32,758 nucleotides of DNA from an uncultured Colwellia sp. (GTDB lineage Bacteria > Pseudomonadota > Gammaproteobacteria > Enterobacterales > Alteromonadaceae): contig CAJWBY010000032.1 in assembly GCA_913020705.1 (NCBI GenBank), positions 1 through 32,758 of the forward strand, read 5' to 3'. A program made the translations under genes and the position numbers. Every line of letters starts with the position of its first letter. Position 1 is the first letter of the stretch. Below, piece after piece: positions 16,665-25,607 of the stretch. The notes under the pieces were generated by a model. It had not been told where the DNA came from and searched no databases. It worked only from the letters and a program-made list of their open reading frames with translations.

Positions 16665-19600
16665 ATGAAACTTACCAAGAGCGCTTTAACTAATCCAGCA
16701 GCGGTTGCTGTAGTTGTTTCCCTAACATTGCTGGTTGGCATGCTTAGTTTATTTAAGTTACCAGTACAGCTTTTTCCTGATATTGAACGCCCACAAATTG
16801 GCGTACAAACCACTTGGCGAGCTGCATCTCCCAAAGAAATTGAGTCAGAAATTATTGAACCGCAAGAGCAGGTTTTACGTGGTATTCCAGGCTTAGAGTC
16901 AATGAATGCTTTTGCCAACCGCGGTGGCGCTTATATTAATTTATCCTTTGGTGTTGGTACTAACATGGAACAAACGTTAATTGAAGTAATTAGCCGTATG
17001 ACCCGTGTCGCTAATTTACCACAAGATGCCAGACCACCACGCGTTATGCTCGGAGGTGGTCGAGGCAATACGCCAGCACTGACTTTTTTCTTTTTGCAGG
17101 CGTTACCTGACAATAAACAAGATATTAGTCAATACATTGATTTTACCAATGATGTTATTAGACCCCGCCTTGAAGCTATTGAAGGTGTAGCAAGTGTAGA
17201 AACCTTTTCAGAGCAAAATAGAGAAGAATTACAAATTCGTTATGACCCTATTAAGGCAGCAGAGTACGGTATTGAAATACCACACTTAATTTCCTTAGTT
17301 TCTGCCAGTGACGATATCTCTGGCGGTTTTATAGATGTAGGTAGACGCCAGTACACGTTACGTTACAGCGGTAAGTACAGCGTTGATGAATTATCAGATT
17401 TAATGCTTGAATCACGTGGTGGACGAAATATTAGCTTAAGTGACATTGCCACTGTTGAAGTACGTCGTAACGATAGACAAGGCATGGCGATTCAAAACGG
17501 TAACCCCGCTTTTTCTATGCGTATTAACAGAGCTAATGGCGCGAATGTTTTAGAGACCTTAAATAGAGTAAAAACTGAAGTCAACTTACTTAATAACGAA
17601 CTGTTGGCAGATAAAAAATTGGTGATGGTGCAATCTTTTGATGCTTCGGTGTTTATTTACCGCGCGATAAACTTAGTCACTAGCAACTTATTTGTAGGCA
17701 TTATTTTATCATTATCCGTACTATGGTTTTTTATTCGCCGCATGCGGGCTACTTTAATTATTGCGACCGCAATTCCTGTCAGCTTGTTAAGTACGTTTAT
17801 CGTGTTAGAAATAACCGGCCGTTCACTCAACGTTATCTCATTAGCAGGTTTAGCTTTTGCTGTTGGCATGGTGCTTGACGCTGCTATTGTAGTCTTAGAA
17901 AATATATTGCGTATGCGCGATAAAGGCCTTAATGAGCATGACAGCGCGGAACAAGGGGCTAAACAGGTGTGGGGGGCATTACTTGCCTCAACAGCGACCA
18001 CCGTTGCTATATTCCTGCCTGTTTTCTTTTTGAAAGATATTGAAGGACAACTCTTTGGTGACTTAGCTTTAACTATTGCTATAGCTGTTTCTGTGTCGCT
18101 CATTGTAGCGGTAGTACTGTTACCTGTTTTATCTAAACATTTTCTAAAACAGCAAAAGGTGAACGACCCAAATATCAAATTGTGGCAAAGAATTACCCAG
18201 TTTGTCATGCAAAGTACCCACACTCGTAGTAAACGATTATCACTAGCCGCGACGCTTTTAATATTACCTGTTGTCGTAACTTTAATAGCAATGCCAAAGC
18301 TTGACTACTTACCACCAGTAAAACGTGATGCAATTGATGCAAATCTGCAGTTCCCTCCAGGTTCAAATGTTAAAACCATTGAAAAAGAAGTTATCCAACC
18401 TATTGTTGAGCGATTGAAGCCTTATATGGATGGAACCAAAGAGCCCGCATTGAAAAACTATTATATTTTTGGTGGCTCATTTGGTGGCAGTCTAGGCGTT
18501 AGAGTTAAAGATCAAGACAGAGTTGATGAGTTACTCGAAATCGTTCGTAATGAAATATTAATAGATCTACCTGATACACGTGTATTTGCCAGACAAGGTA
18601 ATTTATTCGGTGGTTTTGGAGGAGGTCGAAGCGTCCAAGTGCATTTGCAATCCAAAGATACTAAAGCATTACAAGAAGTCGCACGCCAAGGTATGGATTG
18701 GATAAAAGAAGCTATTGATGGAGCTAATGTAAATGCGAATCCTGGTCTTGCTATGTCAGAGCCAGAAATCAATTTAAGCCCTAATGATCGTAGCATTTTA
18801 GAGCAAGGTTGGAATCGCCGCGATGTGGGTCGTGTAGTGAGAACACTAGGTGACGGATTATATGTAGGCGAGTATTTTAACGGTAGCAAGCGCTTGAATA
18901 TGATTTTACGAGCCGACGGTTGGGACGATCCCGATAGCCTTGGTGATGTGCCTGTTGTTACTGGTAATGGTAACGTAACCCAATTATCTAACTTAGTTGA
19001 TATACAACGTACCGTTGGACCGAGTCGATTAACACGCATTGATGGACAACGTACGATTACTTTGAATGTTGACCCACCCAAAGGCTGGTCATTAGAAGAG
19101 ACCATATCAGTGTTAAAGGCAGAGGTAGAGCCAAGATTACGCAATATCATGCCAAGCGGCGGTAATATTCAATATGGCGGTAGTGCTGATCAACTAGAAA
19201 AAGCGATTACCGTGATGGCAGAAAATTTTGCTTTTGCCCTAGTCATTTTATTCCTTCTGATGGCTGCACTATTTAAGTCAATCAAAGACAGTTTATTGGT
19301 CGTTATTACCATTCCTTTGGCCACAGTTGGCGGTATTTTAGCACTTCAATTACTTAACCTGAGTGTATTCCAGCCACTGGATCTACTGACCATGATTGGT
19401 TTTATTATTTTACTCGGTCTAGTGGTTAATAACGCTATTTTATTAGTACATCAAACTCGCATAGGTCAGCTGGATGGCCTTGAACGTTCAGACGCTATTG
19501 AACAGGCGTTAAGTTTACGTTTACGTCCTATATTTATGAGTACCGCAACTAGCTTTTTTGGCATGTTACCGTTATTACTCATACCTGGAGCAGGCAGTGT

Positions 19601-19769
19601 TATCTATCGCGGTTTAGCGGCAGTAATTGTTGGTGGATTAGCGTTTAGTACAATATTTACCATAGTGTTACTACCGTGTTTATTACGATTATCGAAGTAT
19701 GATTTCTTACCAAACAGCAGTAAGAAAAAGACAGAACAACAGTTACTAACCGCTCGAGTTAAAGCGTAA
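16665..19769 (+). CDS. RND-family efflux permease (AcrB-like)
   Basis: A 1034-residue inner-membrane proton-driven exporter, full length for the family, with the two-fold layout of six helices plus a large periplasmic loop in each half. Typical landmarks are the N-terminal VQLFPDIERPQIGV, the TM4 segment GMVLDAAIVVLEN (Asp405) and the TM10 segment VVNNAILLV (Asn922). In AcrB the proton relay is Asp407-Asp408 and Lys940. Here one Asp is kept, the second is Ala406 and the Lys position is Asn922, as in other non-AcrB branches of the superfamily, so AcrB substrates should not be assumed. Its stop overlaps the adaptor frame by one base. The usual gene order (adaptor first) is reversed. No regulator or outer-membrane factor gene is adjacent; a shared TolC-type channel is likely. 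Confidence 0.93.
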   Translation: MKLTKSALTNPAAVAVVVSLTLLVGMLSLFKLPVQLFPDIERPQIGVQTTWRAASPKEIESEIIEPQEQVLRGIPGLESMNAFANRGGAYINLSFGVGTNMEQTLIEVISRMTRVANLPQDARPPRVMLGGGRGNTPALTFFFLQALPDNKQDISQYIDFTNDVIRPRLEAIEGVASVETFSEQNREELQIRYDPIKAAEYGIEIPHLISLVSASDDISGGFIDVGRRQYTLRYSGKYSVDELSDLMLESRGGRNISLSDIATVEVRRNDRQGMAIQNGNPAFSMRINRANGANVLETLNRVKTEVNLLNNELLADKKLVMVQSFDASVFIYRAINLVTSNLFVGIILSLSVLWFFIRRMRATLIIATAIPVSLLSTFIVLEITGRSLNVISLAGLAFAVGMVLDAAIVVLENILRMRDKGLNEHDSAEQGAKQVWGALLASTATTVAIFLPVFFLKDIEGQLFGDLALTIAIAVSVSLIVAVVLLPVLSKHFLKQQKVNDPNIKLWQRITQFVMQSTHTRSKRLSLAATLLILPVVVTLIAMPKLDYLPPVKRDAIDANLQFPPGSNVKTIEKEVIQPIVERLKPYMDGTKEPALKNYYIFGGSFGGSLGVRVKDQDRVDELLEIVRNEILIDLPDTRVFARQGNLFGGFGGGRSVQVHLQSKDTKALQEVARQGMDWIKEAIDGANVNANPGLAMSEPEINLSPNDRSILEQGWNRRDVGRVVRTLGDGLYVGEYFNGSKRLNMILRADGWDDPDSLGDVPVVTGNGNVTQLSNLVDIQRTVGPSRLTRIDGQRTITLNVDPPKGWSLEETISVLKAEVEPRLRNIMPSGGNIQYGGSADQLEKAITVMAENFAFALVILFLLMAALFKSIKDSLLVVITIPLATVGGILALQLLNLSVFQPLDLLTMIGFIILLGLVVNNAILLVHQTRIGQLDGLERSDAIEQALSLRLRPIFMSTATSFFGMLPLLLIPGAGSVIYRGLAAVIVGGLAFSTIFTIVLLPCLLRLSKYDFLPNSSKKKTEQQLLTARVKA

Positions 19770-19798
19770 TGTCAATTAAAAAAATCAAGGAACAAATA

Positions 19799-20977
19799 AT
19801 GAATAACTTAATGCTAACAAGTATTGCGCCACTGAAAATGAACGCCTCAAATATAAGGTTAAAGGAAAGATCCAACAAAGTTGAGTTTTATAGTTCAGCG
19901 TTAATCACTTTTTCTTTTATCTCTATTATTGGTTTGATGAGCCTTAGTACAAATGCAAATGAAGTAAAACCTGAAAAACCTGCTCATTTAGTCAGTATTG
20001 AATCAGTAAAAAAAGAGCAAGTAAAACCAAGTATTTGGTTACCTGCTAATGTTATTAGCCGAACAAACGCTCCCATTTCAGCGGAACAAACAGGACAACT
20101 ACTTTGGATTGAAGATGTTGGAAGCCAGGTTAAAAAAGATCAGCTATTAGCTAAGATAGATGACAGACATTTAAAATTACAATTAGCGGGGCAACAAGCA
20201 CAAGTAAAACAACACGAAGCCGATGTGGATTACCTCACGGGGCAAAAAGCACGTTTTTTAAAATTACGTGAAACAAACAATTCAGCATTAAGCGAATTTG
20301 AACGAGTTAATAAAGACTTAACTATAGCTATTAACGAAGTGGTTGCTTTGAATATTTCAGTCGAACAAACCCTACTTGCTCTAGAAAAAACGACTATTAG
20401 AGCGCCTTTTGCAGGTAATATTAGCCAACGATTTGCACATATAGGAGAGCTTATTTCGATTGGCCGTCCGCTAGTGCAACTTATCGACACCAAGAACCTT
20501 GATGTTAAAATTGCCGCGCCTATTTCAATCGCACCATTTTTGGAACGAGGCAGTAAAGTAATGGTTAAGTGGAATCAAACCTTGCTTGAATTACCCGTGC
20601 GTACATGGAGTCAAGCGGGCGAGCAAGCGTCACGTACTTTTGATGTGCGACTTGCTGCTGATGGAATAGCTATGTTAGCGGGAACCGCCGTGACTGTTTC
20701 ATTACCTAAACAAGCGCCCATAGAAGCGATTTTAGTGCCGCGAGACGCATTGATGTTACGAGAAAATGAAACCTACGTATTAACCATTGATGATGACAAA
20801 CAAGCGAAAAAAGTGTCGGTACTTATCGGTCAAGGTGTTAATAGCTGGGTGTCTGTTACAGGTGCTTTATCGGTTGATGACAATGTTGTTGTTCGTGGTG
20901 GCGAGCGTTTACAAGATGGCGAAAAAGTCAGATATATTGATGATAAAAAAGATGCTGTTATTGCTAAACTTAATTAA
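19799..20977 (+). CDS. RND efflux periplasmic adaptor (membrane fusion protein)
   Basis: The adaptor partner of the permease, linking it to an outer-membrane channel. After an unusually long ~30-residue cytoplasmic lead there is one membrane segment (SALITFSFISIIGLMSL). Then comes the lipoyl half-motif (ISAEQTGQLLWIEDVGSQVKKDQLLAKID), a helical hairpin (~110-190), the second lipoyl half (TTIRAPFAGNISQRFAHIGELISIGRPLVQL), and the beta-barrel and membrane-proximal parts. ATG 19799 is chosen because AAGGA stands at 19787-19791. An earlier ATG at 19769 overlaps the permease stop (TAATG) and would add ten residues; it lacks its own strong site but could work by coupling. Confidence 0.92.
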   Translation: MNNLMLTSIAPLKMNASNIRLKERSNKVEFYSSALITFSFISIIGLMSLSTNANEVKPEKPAHLVSIESVKKEQVKPSIWLPANVISRTNAPISAEQTGQLLWIEDVGSQVKKDQLLAKIDDRHLKLQLAGQQAQVKQHEADVDYLTGQKARFLKLRETNNSALSEFERVNKDLTIAINEVVALNISVEQTLLALEKTTIRAPFAGNISQRFAHIGELISIGRPLVQLIDTKNLDVKIAAPISIAPFLERGSKVMVKWNQTLLELPVRTWSQAGEQASRTFDVRLAADGIAMLAGTAVTVSLPKQAPIEAILVPRDALMLRENETYVLTIDDDKQAKKVSVLIGQGVNSWVSVTGALSVDDNVVVRGGERLQDGEKVRYIDDKKDAVIAKLN

Positions 20978-21027
20978 ACAACAACACCTGTATCAATATT
21001 AATCTAAATAAGAACAATGACTACATT

Positions 21028-21053
21028 ATCAGCGGAGCAAGTAGCCCGCTGAT
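21028..21053. terminator. Stem-loop after the efflux operon
   Basis: A perfect 8-bp GC-rich inverted repeat, ATCAGCGG (21028-21035) and CCGCTGAT (21046-21053), 50 bp after the adaptor stop. Only a short TTT follows, so it may be a weak or Rho-assisted terminator. Confidence 0.55.
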
Positions 21054-21069
21054 TTAGGGAACAACCAAG

Positions 21070-21405
21070 CAAATGAAAATTTTCAATTCAATATCAATGT
21101 AGGCATTAATTTGAGAAATTTACTGTTCATTTCAAAAAAGCTGCGATTTATAAGAAAACAAAGAAAATATTATTCGAATATCATCATTTCTAACGATACA
21201 GCACAGGGGTATCGCAGATAATTAACCATTCTGAACTCGAACATAGGCTTAATCAACTTTAAACATTACGGACAACACTGACGTTACCAAGCTGTAATCA
21301 TTAGGAAGTTATAATGAAGTGCCTAATTTAACATCCGTATCCCCAGAATTTTTTCTCATTAATATATTAGGCGTAGTATTTATTTCCCCCAAATGACAGA
21401 CAGTG
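21070..21405. repeat. Long diverged direct repeat, right copy
   Basis: Second copy of the segment at 16045-16490, in direct orientation. It carries a dead fragment of the M50 gene start, the former upstream region, and runs into the 3' part of the small gene at 21309. No inverted ends and no transposase are present, so it is not a simple transposable element. Confidence 0.85.
21072..21146 (-). pseudogene. Dead 5' fragment of an M50 protease gene
   Basis: Reading the minus strand from the former start (TCG at 21144-21146 in place of TTG) gives SQLF*NEQ*ISQINAYIDIEL. The live M50 protein has LFWDEQCVSQINASPDNEL at residues 25-43. The two stops replace Trp27 and Cys31. Codons 3-24 (66 bases, 16117-16182 in the live gene) are missing exactly in frame, and the gene body beyond residue ~45 is gone. 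The fragment is short, but the residue-by-residue agreement in the right frame and place is clear. Confidence 0.8.
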
Positions 21406-21617
21406 ACAAAATCAGAACGGCTTTTTAGTATGGCGATTAATCCATAACTCTCTTTTCTTACATAAAGAAGATCATAACCAAACTGAGATAGCTTTGACAC
21501 TGAGAATTTTTGCGCCAGACTAAGCTTGTCATAACATTTGACTTGTTTAGCTAGTTTAAGTCTTCTTTCTGTTAAAAAAGTTAAATCATTCAGCAGTTTA
21601 TTTTCTAATTGAACCAT
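21309..21617 (-). CDS. Small hypothetical protein (102 aa)
   Basis: A 102-residue protein, basic in its first half (TERRLKLAKQ), without signal peptide or membrane segment and of unknown family. In its favour, a diverged copy of its last codons with the same stop survives at 16388, so the frame has existed twice. The Shine-Dalgarno site is weak (GAG about 12 bases upstream of the ATG). It lies beside the dead M50 fragment in the order that the dead tail and live M50 keep on the left, so it was probably once the upstream neighbour of the M50 gene. Confidence 0.5.
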   Translation of the reverse strand: MVQLENKLLNDLTFLTERRLKLAKQVKCYDKLSLAQKFSVSKLSQFGYDLLYVRKESYGLIAILKSRSDFVTVCHLGEINTTPNILMRKNSGDTDVKLGTSL

Positions 21618-21717
21618 AAGGTTAAAATTCTCAATAAATATATTATTAAATATCGCTTAAAGCAGGCGAATTTGAATTTATCTCAACCATTAAGTTTTAT
21701 CTTAAGGTGATTATTTG

Positions 21718-21783
21718 ATGAATATTAACCGAAGAATGTGGATATATTATGGAGGAATAGGATTATTTTTAATTTTTTTGTAA
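21718..21783 (+). CDS. Possible 21-aa single-span membrane miniprotein
   Basis: A 21-codon frame encoding a short basic start (MNINRR), then WIYYGGIGLFLIFL, which would form one membrane helix. An excellent ribosome binding site, AGGTGA (21705-21710), stands seven bases before the ATG, better than that of most genes in this window. It lies in the gap between the 102-aa gene and the acyl-CoA dehydrogenase. It could be a real small protein, a leader, or chance. Confidence 0.35.
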   Translation: MNINRRMWIYYGGIGLFLIFL

Positions 21784-21864
21784 CGTTCAAGAAAAGCTAA
21801 GCTCAAAACATTATTGGCTTGTTAATCCATTTATTTCGTTCATCAAATTATTAATAAATTGCAT

Positions 21865-21880
21865 TGTCCCCAAGGTGACA
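21865..21880 (+). promoter_or_regulatory. Operator-like palindrome, site A (acyl-CoA dehydrogenase operon)
   Basis: TGTCCCCAAGGTGACA. It matches the window consensus TGTCACTAAGGTGACA at 14 of 16 positions. It lies 56 bp before the start of the first acyl-CoA dehydrogenase gene. Its right arm GTGACA can act as a -35 box, with TATAAA at 21899-21904 as the -10 after 18 bp. Confidence 0.65.
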
Positions 21881-21936
21881 CTTATTTACTCCCACTATTA
21901 TAAAGTCCAATAACGATTATTTGATTGGATTATATT

Positions 21937-23742
21937 ATGTCAGCACCTATTCTTAACCGCCGCGATATTGAGTTTTTTTTATATGAGATGTTTAACGTTG
22001 AATCGTTAACAGACCGTGAGAAATATCAAGACCACGACCGAACGACTATCAACGGAGCTATTGACACGGCCCAATCTATAGCAGAAAAATATTACATTCC
22101 TATTCAACACAAAGTTGATGCGAACCAACCAACTTTTGACGGTAAAAATATTCATATAATTCCTGAAATTAAAGCTGGGTTAGATGCAGTTTTAGCAGCA
22201 GGTTTGAATGCTCCCACTTCAGACTATGAAATGGGTGGCATGCAATTACCCATGGTTGCAGCGAGTGGTGCTTTTGCTTATCTTTCAGCGTCTGCGAGTA
22301 CTAGTTTAGGTTACATTTCACTTACTCATGCAAATTGCAATTTAATTGAAGCATACGGAACAAAAGAACAAGTTGAAAAATGGGTACTTCCACAACGTGA
22401 AGGTCGTTTTTTCGGTACGATGGCAATGACTGAGCCAAGTGCTGGCTCTGGATTAGGTGACTTGATCACCAGTGCTGTAAAAAAAGATGATGGAACGTAC
22501 AGAGTTACCGGTAATAAAATTTGGATTTCTGGAGGGGACCATGACTTGTCTGAAAATATCGTCCACCTCGTACTCGCCCGCGTTAAAGGCGCTCCAAAAG
22601 GTGTTAAAGGTATATCACTATTTATTGTACCTAAATTTTTAGTCAATGAAGATGGCAGTATCGGTGACAGAAATGAAGTTGCACTTGCTGGTCTATTTCA
22701 TAAAATGGGTGGTCGAGGACATACATCAACTGCATTAAGTTTCGGTGAAAAAAATGGTGCCGTGGCTTATTTAGTAGGTGAAGAAAACAAAGGACTTATG
22801 TACATGTTTCATATGATGAATGAAGCACGTATTTTGGTTGGTACCGGCGCTGCTCTAACGGCTTTAACGGGTTTTCAATACTCTCTACATTATGCAAAAG
22901 AACGTCCACAAGGCAGATTACTTTCCTGTAAAGATCCAGAATCTGCACCTGTGAATATTATCGAACACCCTGATGTAAAAAGAATGCTATTAACACAAAA
23001 AGCATATTCTGAAGGTGCATATGCCCTATGTTTATATGGTCATCAATTAGCTGATGATGAGAAAACAGCTTTTACTGAAGAAGTACGCAAGAAAGCCAGT
23101 ACCATTTTAGATTTCTTAACACCCATCATAAAAAGTTGGCCATCTGAATGGGGGCCAAAATCGAACGACTTAGCAATTCAAGTGTTAGGTGGTCATGGTT
23201 ATGTTGATGAACACCCGGTCGAAATGTTTTACCGTGATAACCGCTTAAACCCAATTCATGAAGGTACAACTGGGATCCAGTCACTCGATCTATTATGTCG
23301 TAAAGTGCCGATGAAAAACTTTGCTGGTTATCAAGCTTTCTTAGGTGAAATTGAAAAAACAATTAGTGCCACTATAAACATCGAAAGTTTAGGTATTCAC
23401 GCAAAAGCACTTTCAGATGCAGTTTTAAACCTACGTGATGTAACTGACAAAGTACTTAGCGCGGCTAAACATCAAAATATTGATTTGGTTTTTTCAAACT
23501 CAGTGAGCTATTTAAATATGTTTGGTCACATTTCTATTGCATGGCTTTGGTTACAACAAGGTGCAATTGCGACTAGCGCATTAAGTACGGACCCACATAT
23601 TGATGAGCAAAAGTTTTATCAAGGTAAATTACAAGCAATGAAATATTTTTATCACAGTGAACTACCGCTGACTTATCACTGGGGAACCTTAGTAAAAAGC
23701 ATAGACAGCACTAGTTTTGATACCCAAGCTGATTGGTTTTAA
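21937..23742 (+). CDS. Acyl-CoA dehydrogenase, long (DmdC-like) type, first paralogue
   Basis: A 601-residue FAD flavoenzyme that oxidises an acyl-CoA to the 2-enoyl-CoA, passing electrons to ETF. Order: short N-terminal segment, helical N-domain, middle beta domain (MAMTEPSAGSGLGD for flavin binding, then WISGGDHDLSENIVHLVLAR), C-terminal helical domain with GGHGYVDEHPVEMFYRD and the catalytic base Glu442 in HEGTTGIQ, then the extra C-terminal domain typical of this ~600-residue branch. That branch includes DmdC (methylmercaptopropionyl-CoA dehydrogenase), but the substrate cannot be assigned here. ATG 21937 is chosen over TTG 21925, which would sit on the GGA ribosome site. Forms an operon with the next paralogue. 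Confidence 0.92.
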   Translation: MSAPILNRRDIEFFLYEMFNVESLTDREKYQDHDRTTINGAIDTAQSIAEKYYIPIQHKVDANQPTFDGKNIHIIPEIKAGLDAVLAAGLNAPTSDYEMGGMQLPMVAASGAFAYLSASASTSLGYISLTHANCNLIEAYGTKEQVEKWVLPQREGRFFGTMAMTEPSAGSGLGDLITSAVKKDDGTYRVTGNKIWISGGDHDLSENIVHLVLARVKGAPKGVKGISLFIVPKFLVNEDGSIGDRNEVALAGLFHKMGGRGHTSTALSFGEKNGAVAYLVGEENKGLMYMFHMMNEARILVGTGAALTALTGFQYSLHYAKERPQGRLLSCKDPESAPVNIIEHPDVKRMLLTQKAYSEGAYALCLYGHQLADDEKTAFTEEVRKKASTILDFLTPIIKSWPSEWGPKSNDLAIQVLGGHGYVDEHPVEMFYRDNRLNPIHEGTTGIQSLDLLCRKVPMKNFAGYQAFLGEIEKTISATINIESLGIHAKALSDAVLNLRDVTDKVLSAAKHQNIDLVFSNSVSYLNMFGHISIAWLWLQQGAIATSALSTDPHIDEQKFYQGKLQAMKYFYHSELPLTYHWGTLVKSIDSTSFDTQADWF

Positions 23743-23799
23743 AAGAGCTTTAATGCCCTATTAAATTGCGCTCCCTTATAAAAGAATATTGAGAAAATT

Positions 23800-25593
23800 A
23801 TGTTTGAATACAAAGCACCATTACGTGATCATAAGTTTGTTATGCAAGAGTTGCTAAACAGTGACAAACACTATCAAACACTCGGTTATGAAGATGCGAA
23901 TGAAGAAATGGTTGATGCTATTTTATCTGAAGCAGCTAAATTTACCGAACAAGTCATTGCACCCATTAATCAAATTGGTGATCAACAAGGTTGTCATTGG
24001 GAAAATGGTTCCGTTTCTACACCTGATGGATTTAAAGACGCTTATCAACAATATATGGACGGAGGATGGCCAACACTTTCTCAAGCAGAACAGTTTGGTG
24101 GTCAAGGTTTACCACATTCATTGAACACCGTTGTCAGTGAAATGTTGTCAGGTGCTAATCACAGTTTTGCTATGTACCCGGGCTTAAGTCATGGTTGTAT
24201 GTCTACTTTAGAGTTTCATGGAACTGACTTACAAAAGTCAATATTCATGCCGAAACTGGTAGACGGTTCTTGGACAGGTACCATGTGTTTAACTGAATCT
24301 CATAGTGGAACAGACCTAGGGTTATTGCGCACCAAGGCTGAAATTAATGACGACGGCAGTTATTCGTTAAATGGTAGTAAAATATTTATTTCTGCAGGTG
24401 AGCATGATTTATCTGAAAACATTGTTCATTTAGTTATTGCTCGTGCTTCAGACTCTCCGTCAGGAACCAAAGGTATCTCATTATTCATCGTGCCTAAATT
24501 CAACGTAAATGATGATGGCAGCATTGCAGATAAAAACGGTGTTAGTTGTGGTTCTATAGAACACAAAATGGGCATCAACGGTAATGCCACCTGCGTTATT
24601 AACTTTGATAACGCTAAAGGTTATCTGATTGGTGAAAAGAATCGCGGGTTAAAATGTATGTTCACTTTCATGAATGGTGCTCGTTTAGGTGTTGCTAACG
24701 AAGGTGTTGCAGCAAGTGATGCTGCGTTTCAAGGCTCATTAGCTTACGCAAAAGATCGCTTGCAAATGCGTTCTTTAACTGGCGTTAAGAATCCGAAAGG
24801 CGAAGCTGATCCCATTATTGTTCACCCTGATGTAAGACGTATGTTACTCACACAAAAATCGATTGCTGAAGGAGGCCGAGCTTTAGTTGCCATGCTTGCA
24901 CAGTTAGTTGATGTGACACACGCAAGTAAAACTGAAGAAGACAAATTAGCCGCGAATAATCGACTGGCTTTACTTACCCCGATAGCAAAAGCTTTCCTAA
25001 CAGAAACGGCTGTTGACTCTGCAAGCTACGGTATACAAGTTTTAGGCGGTCACGGTTACATTAAAGAATGGGGTATGGAGCAACTACTTCGTGATACCAA
25101 AATCTGTTGTCTTTATGAAGGTACAACAGGCATTCAAGCGCTTGATCTAATTGGTCGAAAAGTAATTGGGACTAAAGGCACTTTACTCAAAGACTTCATG
25201 AGTGAAATTAAACGTTTTTGCCAAGTAAATGAAAATAGCTCCGTATCGCCTCTTTGTCATACTTTGGTCGATTATGTAGAATTATGGCAAGAAGTCACCG
25301 ATGACATTACCATTAAAGCAAGCGCTAATGCTGACGAACTAGGTGCAGCTTCTGTTGATTATCTAATGTTGTCTGGCTACATTACTTTAGGTTATATGTG
25401 GGCAAAAATGGCAAAAACGGCACAAGATGCGATTAAAAATCACCAAACAGGCACCGATTTTTACTTAGCTAAAATGCAAACAGCAAACTTTTATTTCGCC
25501 AGAGTTATGCCTAAAGCACATGGACATCTCGCTTGTTTATCAAATGGAGCAAGTACGATGATGAATATGGATAGTGATCACTTCAATTTTTAA
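23800..25593 (+). CDS. Acyl-CoA dehydrogenase, long (DmdC-like) type, second paralogue
   Basis: A 597-residue paralogue of the preceding gene, 57 bp downstream and in the same transcription unit. It shares the flavin motif (MCLTESHSGTDLGLL), ISAGEHDLSENIVHLVIAR, the GGHGYIKEWGMEQLLRD region and the catalytic Glu440 in YEGTTGIQ, plus the extra C-terminal domain. The N-terminal domain (EQVIAPINQIGDQQGCHW, then GGWPTLSQAEQFGGQGLP) is closer to the common form of the family than that of the first gene, which is clearly diverged. Two tandem enzymes suggest different chain lengths or a heteromer (inference). The ATG follows a GAG; no better start is seen. Confidence 0.93.
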   Translation: MFEYKAPLRDHKFVMQELLNSDKHYQTLGYEDANEEMVDAILSEAAKFTEQVIAPINQIGDQQGCHWENGSVSTPDGFKDAYQQYMDGGWPTLSQAEQFGGQGLPHSLNTVVSEMLSGANHSFAMYPGLSHGCMSTLEFHGTDLQKSIFMPKLVDGSWTGTMCLTESHSGTDLGLLRTKAEINDDGSYSLNGSKIFISAGEHDLSENIVHLVIARASDSPSGTKGISLFIVPKFNVNDDGSIADKNGVSCGSIEHKMGINGNATCVINFDNAKGYLIGEKNRGLKCMFTFMNGARLGVANEGVAASDAAFQGSLAYAKDRLQMRSLTGVKNPKGEADPIIVHPDVRRMLLTQKSIAEGGRALVAMLAQLVDVTHASKTEEDKLAANNRLALLTPIAKAFLTETAVDSASYGIQVLGGHGYIKEWGMEQLLRDTKICCLYEGTTGIQALDLIGRKVIGTKGTLLKDFMSEIKRFCQVNENSSVSPLCHTLVDYVELWQEVTDDITIKASANADELGAASVDYLMLSGYITLGYMWAKMAKTAQDAIKNHQTGTDFYLAKMQTANFYFARVMPKAHGHLACLSNGASTMMNMDSDHFNF

Positions 25594-25607
25594 ACGTTAA
25601 ATAAAAC

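Noticed and set aside
17657..19150. Long open frames on the minus strand inside the RND permease gene
   Set aside because: They are antisense shadows with no ribosome sites, and the plus-strand protein is a clear full-length RND permease.
16045..21405. Composite transposon or IS-flanked island around the RND operon
   Set aside because: The flanking copies are parts of ordinary genes, with no transposase, terminal inverted repeats or target duplications.
21937..25593. Naming the second or first acyl-CoA dehydrogenase dmdC
   Set aside because: The length and domain order fit, but no dmdA, dmdB or dmdD is present and residues that set substrate choice cannot be judged by eye.
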